A program made the position numbers and the translations under genes. The notes below the pieces were generated by a model, which made no database searches, had not been told where the DNA came from, and saw only the letters and a list, made by a program, of their open reading frames with translations. A stretch of DNA of 20,950 nucleotides from JBBRNH01 sp038230415 (GTDB taxonomy: Bacteria; Bacteroidota; Bacteroidia; Cytophagales; Spirosomataceae): the NCBI GenBank assembly GCA_038230415.1, contig JBBRNH010000095.1, forward strand, positions 1-20,950. The letters run 5' to 3'. Positions 12,857 through 19,141 of this stretch are shown here, one piece after another. Each line of letters opens with the position of its first letter. Position 1 is the stretch's first letter.

Positions 12857-14710
12857 CTACGCGGTCTTTCTTCTGAACACCAGCACCACGTTCTGATTCT
12901 GGCTGTTAAAGCCTTTGGCCTGCTCGTCCCAAACGAATTGGGTGCCTTCGGGTTTGATGTCGGCGGCCCCAACAAGGTCGTAGCCTTTTTGCAGGAACTC
13001 GTTCGACCACTCAAAAATGCGCGTTGGCGATTTGGGCCGCTGCAACCACGAGAACGGAACCCGGCAAAACACCACAAACTTGGGCTTGGCTTTCTCGATG
13101 TCGGCAATCATTTCTTCCTGCATTTTCAGGTTGTAAGGCTGCTCCTCCATCATGCCGTAGGTGTAAATGTGCCGCGTGGCCGACCGCCGACCTGTGTATA
13201 GAAATAACTGCGGCTCAGAGCCAAGCACGGCAATTTTGTCGGTCTCGGTGGTGCGCTGTTTGATATAATCGGCAATCACCGGCGATTCGGCGAAGGGGTT
13301 GCCGCCGTAAATCTGCCGGGCCAGTTCAGACGGGGCCACCTGACTCAGGTAGGGCTTGTTGGCCGAATAAAACCGCAGCCCCACAACCGCCAGCAATACC
13401 AGCGGAAGGTATCCCCAGAACGATAGCCGCGTTGCCGCCGTGAGCCGTTGCACCGCCACATCGAGCGTGAGGGCAAAACCCAAGGCCAGCGCGGGCAGAA
13501 ACACCACAAAATAGTGCTGCCGGAAATAAAAACCCGGCACAACCGCCAGCGCACTCAGCACGATAAACAGGACTGCCGCCGTTTTTTGGGCTGTTGAATA
13601 ATTCCCGAACCAAACGGCAACCAACCCCGCCAGGCCCAACCACCAAAATAGCGTGTAGGCCGCATACAACGGATTGAATCCATAACCAAACAGCAATGAC
13701 CGTTCGGCTTCGGGCGCACCGGCGGCATATTTACTGGCATACTGCACCGTCCAGAACCAGAATTGCTCAAAATTGCCGCTCATCACCATCCACAGCACCA
13801 GTAGCAAATAGGGAGTCAACACGCCAACGCTATACAGTCCTGCATCGCGCAAGACGGAGACAACGGTCATTTTCTTCTGGAAAAAGAGCGTAATCAGCAC
13901 GAACAGCCCGCCAAAAATCGGGAAGAACACGGCTTGCTGTTTCATCAGGAAACTCAGCCCAAACAGCAACCCGGCCACCAATGCCGACGTGGTTTTCTGG
14001 CCATCCTGATACCGGGCGAGGGCCAGCAAACCAGCCGCCACAAAAAACACCACAAAGTGTGTGGCATGGGCCGCAAAGCCCAGAACCGGAACCCCGATGC
14101 ACATAAAGCTGTATGCCCCAGCCGTCAACACACCCACCAACGGGCTGTATAACCGCCTGAACGCCAGAAATAAGAGAGCCATCGAGCCGAGCGTCATGAG
14201 CAGCAAACCGGCGTGAATACCCCAGGCCGACTGACCGAAAACGCCCATAAACAGCGCGTAAATCATGCTTGTGCCGGGCAGTTTCATGTTGGCCGCTTCT
14301 TTGAACGGCGGTTCGCCCTGCAATAGCAATTGACCCATGTAGGCATATTCGCCTTCGTCGCGTTCGAGGGGCATTGGCACCACGTGGCTGCGGAACAGCA
14401 ACTGAACCAGCATCAGTACTCCCAGCGCAACCCACCAGACAAGGGGCGAAATCGGCTGAATCGGCTTTACTTCTTTGGCCGTAAGCCCCCTGTTTAGGGA
14501 CAGTCCGGCAGGTCGGGAGGGGGTAGCCGCCGGGCGCGGTGTTGATTGCGTTGCCGTTCGGTTGGCCGGGGCGGGTGCGCTGGCAACGGGCCGAACAGGT
14601 TGCCCTGCCGGAGCAGGAGCCGCCGACTGCGCCGGAACCGCCGGTCGTTTTGGCTCGGCCCGGTGATTGTCAGGGGCGGGCGTTGGTTTCTTGGGTGATT
14701 TACGGCTCAT
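12857..14710 (-). CDS. GT39/ArnT-like membrane glycosyltransferase (GT-C)
   Basis: This is a 617-aa GT-C membrane glycosyltransferase. Residues 1-88 form a long Lys/Pro/Ala/Thr-rich cytoplasmic tail, and helix 1 is at about 89-107. The first outer loop contains PLERDEGEYAYMGQ (114-127), the canonical GT39/ArnT acidic motif with Asp118/Glu119 as catalytic candidates, and downstream FKEAANMKLPG fits the same loop. About ten further helices follow, then a soluble C-terminal domain of about 130 residues. It should move sugars from polyprenyl-phosphate donors outside the inner membrane. The last 20 residues are encoded within a 59-bp repeat whose second copy lies beyond the Rpn gene. It is the first gene of its unit; the acceptor is unknown. 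Confidence 0.85.
   Translation of the reverse strand: MSRKSPKKPTPAPDNHRAEPKRPAVPAQSAAPAPAGQPVRPVASAPAPANRTATQSTPRPAATPSRPAGLSLNRGLTAKEVKPIQPISPLVWWVALGVLMLVQLLFRSHVVPMPLERDEGEYAYMGQLLLQGEPPFKEAANMKLPGTSMIYALFMGVFGQSAWGIHAGLLLMTLGSMALLFLAFRRLYSPLVGVLTAGAYSFMCIGVPVLGFAAHATHFVVFFVAAGLLALARYQDGQKTTSALVAGLLFGLSFLMKQQAVFFPIFGGLFVLITLFFQKKMTVVSVLRDAGLYSVGVLTPYLLLVLWMVMSGNFEQFWFWTVQYASKYAAGAPEAERSLLFGYGFNPLYAAYTLFWWLGLAGLVAVWFGNYSTAQKTAAVLFIVLSALAVVPGFYFRQHYFVVFLPALALGFALTLDVAVQRLTAATRLSFWGYLPLVLLAVVGLRFYSANKPYLSQVAPSELARQIYGGNPFAESPVIADYIKQRTTETDKIAVLGSEPQLFLYTGRRSATRHIYTYGMMEEQPYNLKMQEEMIADIEKAKPKFVVFCRVPFSWLQRPKSPTRIFEWSNEFLQKGYDLVGAADIKPEGTQFVWDEQAKGFNSQNQNVVLVFRRKTA
12861..12919 (-). repeat. 59-bp direct repeat, copy B (in-place 3' end of GT39 gene)
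   Basis: This copy is the genuine 3' coding end of the GT39 gene, ending just before its TAG (12859-12857). It is 57/59 identical to 11802-11860, with an offset of exactly 1059 bp. Between the two copies lie only the Rpn gene and 46 bp of spacer. It also supplies the AG-rich AGAAGAAAG stretch that would serve as ribosome-binding region for the Rpn start at 12854. Confidence 0.92.
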
Positions 14711-14902
14711 GCTGAGGCAGTGGGTTCTGGTGTTGCAAATATCTACACTAAAATTATGTGACCGAAGTTGGATTGCCTGTTTTATTTCGGTAGGTTCGTC
14801 TTGGTGATGACAAGACGCGCTGATTGGTAAGCGAAGAAATTTAGACGGGTAGCCAATTTTTTTTACAGCTCAAAAATCTGCTAACAGATTCGTCAGCAAG
14901 CC

Positions 14903-14942
14903 GTAACATTCCGGTGATATTACCCGGTCTCGCCAATGTTAC
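14903..14942. promoter_or_regulatory. Nested inverted repeats upstream of nrdA
   Basis: The outer arms GTAACATT (14903-14910) and AATGTTAC (14935-14942) are perfectly complementary. In the loop, GGTGATATTACC (14913-14924) is itself a 12-bp dyad with one mismatched pair. The right arm ends about 43 bp before the -7 motif at 14985. The arrangement suggests a regulator site or pair of sites, although a cruciform or RNA hairpin is also possible. Confidence 0.4.
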
Positions 14943-14984
14943 CGAAAACCCAAAACCGCCTGAACCGACAACGCGGGTTTTTTG

Positions 14985-14992
14985 TAGCTTTG
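14985..14992 (+). promoter_or_regulatory. -7 promoter motif TAGCTTTG for nrdA
   Basis: TAGCTTTG at 14985-14992 matches the Bacteroidota TAnnTTTG consensus, giving a 5' leader of about 75 nt before the ATG at 15076. No TTG at the usual -33 spacing is obvious. The ATG lacks a Shine-Dalgarno sequence, as is normal in this phylum. Confidence 0.5.
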
Positions 14993-15075
14993 CAATGACC
15001 TCGGACTGATTTTTCCGTATATAATTTGATAAAACTATTACCCTAAAAAAACCAAACCGCAAACTTCTAACGCCC

Positions 15076-17562
15076 ATGTATGTAATCAAACGCGATGGCC
15101 GACGCGAATCGGTAAAATTCGACAAGATCACGGCCCGCATCGAAAAACTCTGCTACGGTCTTGACCCAGCCTACGTGCAGCCTACCGAGGTTGCCCACAA
15201 AGTTGTGAATGGCCTGTATGACGGCGTAACAACCGTTGAACTCGATAACCTTGCCGCCGAAACAGCCGCATCGCTCACCACCCGCCACCCCGATTATGCG
15301 GTGCTTGCCGCCCGAATCGCCATCTCGAACCTGCACAAAGAAACCAATAAGTCTTTTTCTGGCACGATCAAGCGACTGTATCTGTACGAAGACCCCAAAA
15401 CCGGCGAAAACGCATCCCTCATCGCTAAAGAGGTCTATGACATCGTTCGGAACAACGCCGGTCTGCTCGACTCGACCATTATTTACGACCGCGATTACGG
15501 CTACGACTATTTTGGCTACAAAACGCTCGAAAAATCGTATCTCCTCAAACTCGATGGCAAAATTGCCGAACGCCCGCAACATATGCTCATGCGGGTGGCC
15601 GTCGGTATTCACCAAACCGACATCGAATCGGCCATCGAAACCTATCACCTCCTGAGCGAGAAGTGGTTTACCCACGCCACGCCGACGCTGTTCAATGCCG
15701 GAACGCCCAAACCGCAAATGTCAAGCTGCTTTCTGATTCAGATGAAAGACGACAGCATTGACGGAATTTATGACACCCTGAAACAGACCGCCAAAATCTC
15801 GCAGTCGGCGGGGGGCATCGGGTTGAGCATTCACAACATTCGTGCCACCGGAACCTACATCAAAGGCACCAATGGCACATCAAACGGTATTATCCCGATG
15901 TTGCGGGTATTTAACGATACGGCCCGCTATGTAGATCAGGGCGGGGGCAAGCGCAAAGGCTCGTTTGCGGTGTATCTGGAACCCTGGCACGCCGATATTT
16001 CGGACTTCCTGCAACTCAAGAAAAATCACGGCAAAGAAGAAAACCGCGCCCGCGACCTGTTCTACGCCCTTTGGGTGCCGGATTTATTCATGAAGCGCGT
16101 CGAAGACAATGACCTATGGTCGTTGTTTTGCCCGCACGAATGTCCCGGCATGGCCGATTGTCACGGGGCTGAGTTTGAGGAGTTGTACACGCGCTACGAA
16201 CGCGAAGGCCGCGCCCGCAAGACGATCAAAGCGCAGGATTTGTGGTACGAGATTCTGGAGAGCCAGACCGAAACCGGAACGCCGTACATGCTTTTCAAAG
16301 ATGCGGCCAACCGGAAATCGAATCAGCAAAACCTCGGCACCATCAAATCGAGTAACCTATGCACCGAAATTATCGAATACACCTCGGCTGATGAAGTAGC
16401 GGTTTGTAACCTCGCGTCGCTGGCCCTGCCCAAGTACGTTACCAAAGGCGCGGACGGATTCCTGCGGTTCGACCACCAGAAACTGTACGAAATCACGAAG
16501 GTTGCCACCAAAAACCTCAATAAGGTGATTGATGTCAACTATTACCCCGTTGAGGAAGCCCGGCGCAGCAATATGCGGCATCGGCCCATCGGAATCGGTG
16601 TGCAGGGCTTGGCCGATGCGTTTATTATGCTTCGGATGCCGTTTGAATCGGAAGAAGCGCAACGGTTGAACGAAGACATTTTCGAGACGATTTACTTTGC
16701 TTCGATGACTGCTTCGATGGAACTCGCCAAAACCGAAGGTCCTTACGAAACCTGGGCCGGTTCGCCCATTTCGAAAGGTCAGTTCCAGTTTGATTTGTGG
16801 GGACAGCCCGGCGAACCCGTGTCGCCCAAATCGGGCCGGTGGGACTGGGAATCGTTGCGGAAAGAAGTCATGGAACACGGTGTGCGAAACTCGCTGTTGG
16901 TGGCTCCGATGCCCACCGCGTCAACGAGTCAGATTCTGGGTAACAACGAATGTTTTGAACCGTACACGAGCAACATCTACACCCGGCGGGTGCTGTCGGG
17001 CGAGTTTATCGTGGTCAACAAGCATCTCCTGCGCGACCTCGTCAAACTCGGTTTGTGGAACGATGCCATGAAAAACAACCTCATCGCGGCTAACGGTTCG
17101 GTGCAGGCGATTCCGGGTATTCCACAGAATATCAAGGACTTGTACAAAACAGTTTGGGAGATTAAGCAGAAAACCATCATTGACATGGCCGCTGACCGGG
17201 GCGTGTATATCTGCCAGTCGCAGTCGTTGAACATTCACATTCAGGATGTCAACTTCGGCAAGCTGACTTCGATGCACTTCCACGCCTGGCGCAAGGGGCT
17301 GAAAACGGGGATGTACTACCTCCGCACCAAAGCAGCCGCCGACGCGGTGAAGTTTACGCTGGTGCAACCACAGGCCGAACCGATGTTGCAGGCTGCTACG
17401 TCAGCAACCGCGCCCGTTGAAGTGCCGCTGAATTATGAGCAGTATGCCCGCGAGCAGCAGGCATTGCACCCGGTGCCGGTAGCCAACGAAACCGATCAGG
17501 CGTATGCCGCCATGATTTGCTCGATTGACAACAAAGACGACTGCGAAGCGTGCGGGAGTTGA
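15076..17562 (+). CDS. nrdA: Class I ribonucleoside-diphosphate reductase, alpha (large) subunit
   Basis: This 828-aa catalytic subunit reduces ribonucleoside diphosphates to deoxyribonucleotides in the cytoplasm with the NrdB radical subunit. Residues 1-90 are an ATP-cone (YVIKRDGRRESVKFDKI), the allosteric activity site. In the ten-stranded barrel, the active-site disulfide cysteines are Cys218 (MSSCFL) and Cys444 (AVCNLAS). NLCTE at 427-431 holds Asn427, thiyl-radical Cys429 and Glu431. The C-terminal swinging pair is Cys823/Cys826 in DCEACGS, after a flexible Ala/Pro-rich linker (about 770-810). All expected catalytic residues are present. It is somewhat longer than E. coli NrdA (761 aa), mostly because of the linker region. 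No nrdB follows: a strong terminator comes immediately, so nrdB must be elsewhere. The codon-rich, higher-GC composition contrasts with the FkbM and Rpn genes. Confidence 0.97.
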   Translation: MYVIKRDGRRESVKFDKITARIEKLCYGLDPAYVQPTEVAHKVVNGLYDGVTTVELDNLAAETAASLTTRHPDYAVLAARIAISNLHKETNKSFSGTIKRLYLYEDPKTGENASLIAKEVYDIVRNNAGLLDSTIIYDRDYGYDYFGYKTLEKSYLLKLDGKIAERPQHMLMRVAVGIHQTDIESAIETYHLLSEKWFTHATPTLFNAGTPKPQMSSCFLIQMKDDSIDGIYDTLKQTAKISQSAGGIGLSIHNIRATGTYIKGTNGTSNGIIPMLRVFNDTARYVDQGGGKRKGSFAVYLEPWHADISDFLQLKKNHGKEENRARDLFYALWVPDLFMKRVEDNDLWSLFCPHECPGMADCHGAEFEELYTRYEREGRARKTIKAQDLWYEILESQTETGTPYMLFKDAANRKSNQQNLGTIKSSNLCTEIIEYTSADEVAVCNLASLALPKYVTKGADGFLRFDHQKLYEITKVATKNLNKVIDVNYYPVEEARRSNMRHRPIGIGVQGLADAFIMLRMPFESEEAQRLNEDIFETIYFASMTASMELAKTEGPYETWAGSPISKGQFQFDLWGQPGEPVSPKSGRWDWESLRKEVMEHGVRNSLLVAPMPTASTSQILGNNECFEPYTSNIYTRRVLSGEFIVVNKHLLRDLVKLGLWNDAMKNNLIAANGSVQAIPGIPQNIKDLYKTVWEIKQKTIIDMAADRGVYICQSQSLNIHIQDVNFGKLTSMHFHAWRKGLKTGMYYLRTKAAADAVKFTLVQPQAEPMLQAATSATAPVEVPLNYEQYAREQQALHPVPVANETDQAYAAMICSIDNKDDCEACGS

Positions 17563-17578
17563 GATTTGTTTGCCATCA

Positions 17579-17615
17579 AAAAAAGCCCGTTTCTGCGTCA
17601 GAAACGGGCTTTTTT
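17579..17615. terminator. Strong bidirectional rho-independent terminator
   Basis: A perfect 17-bp stem (17579-17595 with 17599-17615) closes a CGT loop. Its core is GCCCGTTTCTG, flanked by A6 on the left and T6 on the right. It therefore works as an intrinsic terminator in both directions, for nrdA (stop 17562) and for the convergent GH130 gene (stop 17664). Confidence 0.95.
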
Positions 17616-17663
17616 AGTGTTCACGGTACCCAACCTGGCCGCTGATCGAAACGGGGTATCTTC

Positions 17664-19121
17664 TTAGGTTTTGGCGGTGAGTTCGGCCAGGAGGTCATCA
17701 ACGTTCACGGTGGCGAAACTGCTGGCATAATCGGCCATGGCGTAGGGGATAATCAGTTCGCGGCCATTGAGCAGACAGCCGCAGCTATACACCACGTTTG
17801 GTACGTAGCCCTCGCGCTCATTTTCGTCGGGACTGAGAATTGGCTCCGTTGTGCGGCCCAGCACAATGGCCGGGTCGTTGAGGTCGAGCAGGAAGGCACC
17901 GATGGCGTATTTCCGCATCGGCCCCACGCCGTGACTCAGCACTAACCAGCCCGCTTCGGTCTCGATGGGCGAACCGCAGTTGCCAAGCTGAACGTATTCC
18001 CAGGGGTAGGTTGGTTTGAGAATCAGTTGTTTAGACTCCCAGAAATACAGATCGTCGGAATACATGAGGTAAATATTCTCGCCGTCCTGCCGCGAAATCA
18101 TGGCGTATTTCCCGTTGACTTTACGCGGAAACAAGGCCATGCCTTTGTTGGAGACCTCGGCTCCGTTGAGCGTACTGACCGTGAAATGCACGAAGTCGGT
18201 AGTCTCCAGCAACTGCGGAAACGTTACCCGGCCATTGTATGCTGTGTAGGTCGCGTAATAGCAAACCTCCCCATTGTCGTTGGTAAACTGCACAAACCGT
18301 GCATCCTCAATCCCGTTGGTTTCGTTGGGCGAGGTCGGAAAGATGCACTTTTCGTCGAGCTGCATATCATCGTCGAAATGCACCTTGTAATTCGACCGGG
18401 CCAGGCCGAGAATACCACCGGCAATGGTTTCGTATTCGGCATTGTAGCGGTATTGGGTAGTAATGCGTTTGGTCTGCGCGTCGAGGTCATCGAGGGTAAA
18501 CTCATCGGCCATGCCCGCCATAATCCGGTCAGAGATGCTGTTGTTGAGCCGCAACTCATACAGTTTACGTTCAAACTGAGCCTTGTTAAACGCCTGATTC
18601 TGTTCGATTTCGGGCGAGGTCACATACCGCGACGGTTTGCGGATCACGATTTTATTGGTTTCGTCAATGTATCCCATCCTGAATGAGATTGACGAAATGT
18701 GGCCTTCGCCGGTGGCCCGCAGGCTGAGAATGAAGCGTTTATAACCGGGCGGCACGTTGGTCTGATCGGGATGCCAGATCATAGATGGGTTAAACAATGC
18801 CGCCGATTCGAGCGAGTATTCCAGGGTGAAATACGCGCCGAGCAGCAATTTGCGCTCCTGCGTCAGGGGTTCGTCGGTGAGCAGGTTGGGTTTGATGGCC
18901 TCAAAACGCTTCAGAAAAAACTGCTCTAAGCGGTAGTGGCGACTGCCAAACTCCTGAATTACTTCGTTGAGTTTTTGCTTTACCTCTTCTTCGGTGAGCG
19001 AACTGACACGGGCAATAATCTTGACAATCCGGCTGGTAAGGCCAATTTCAAACGGGCGAAACAAAACGCGGCTGGGATCGGGGCGCAGCACGATGCCCGT
19101 CCGCGTGGCTTTAATAGTCAT
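17664..19121 (-). CDS. GH130 family glycoside phosphorylase/hydrolase (mannoside phosphorylase-like)
   Basis: This 485-aa protein has the five-bladed beta-propeller type sequence of glycoside hydrolase family 130. Members phosphorolyse beta-mannosides, releasing mannose 1-phosphate, or in some cases hydrolyse them. The family's catalytic region is seen as NGIEDARFVQF, with candidate general acid Asp273 next to Glu272. Other conserved stretches are GNCGSPIETEAGWLVLSHGV (380-399) and YVPNVVYSCG (439-448). An N-terminal segment of about 100 residues precedes the propeller, as in the longer GH130 subgroups. There is no signal peptide, so it acts in the cytoplasm. It begins 20 nt after the GT4-toroid gene, so the two form an operon, ended by the terminator at 17579-17615. 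The exact substrate is uncertain. Confidence 0.83.
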   Translation of the reverse strand: MTIKATRTGIVLRPDPSRVLFRPFEIGLTSRIVKIIARVSSLTEEEVKQKLNEVIQEFGSRHYRLEQFFLKRFEAIKPNLLTDEPLTQERKLLLGAYFTLEYSLESAALFNPSMIWHPDQTNVPPGYKRFILSLRATGEGHISSISFRMGYIDETNKIVIRKPSRYVTSPEIEQNQAFNKAQFERKLYELRLNNSISDRIMAGMADEFTLDDLDAQTKRITTQYRYNAEYETIAGGILGLARSNYKVHFDDDMQLDEKCIFPTSPNETNGIEDARFVQFTNDNGEVCYYATYTAYNGRVTFPQLLETTDFVHFTVSTLNGAEVSNKGMALFPRKVNGKYAMISRQDGENIYLMYSDDLYFWESKQLILKPTYPWEYVQLGNCGSPIETEAGWLVLSHGVGPMRKYAIGAFLLDLNDPAIVLGRTTEPILSPDENEREGYVPNVVYSCGCLLNGRELIIPYAMADYASSFATVNVDDLLAELTAKT

Positions 19122-19141
19122 AATCGGGTAATTGGTAGCGG

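Larger units (their letters stand above)
14711..15075. other. 365-bp divergent intergenic region (GT39 / nrdA)
   Basis: No credible gene is present. A frame on the minus strand that overlaps the nrdA start has no family resemblance. The region holds the nested inverted repeat at 14903-14942 and the nrdA -7 motif at 14985-14992. For the minus-strand GT39 gene there is a poorly matching TAGATATTTG (14745 to 14736). I saw no NrdR-box pair and no riboswitch-like structure. Confidence 0.6.

Noticed and set aside
14841..15140. 99-aa open frame on the minus strand across the nrdA start
   Set aside because: It overlaps the nrdA promoter and first codons, has no recognisable domain, and its composition is that of spacer.
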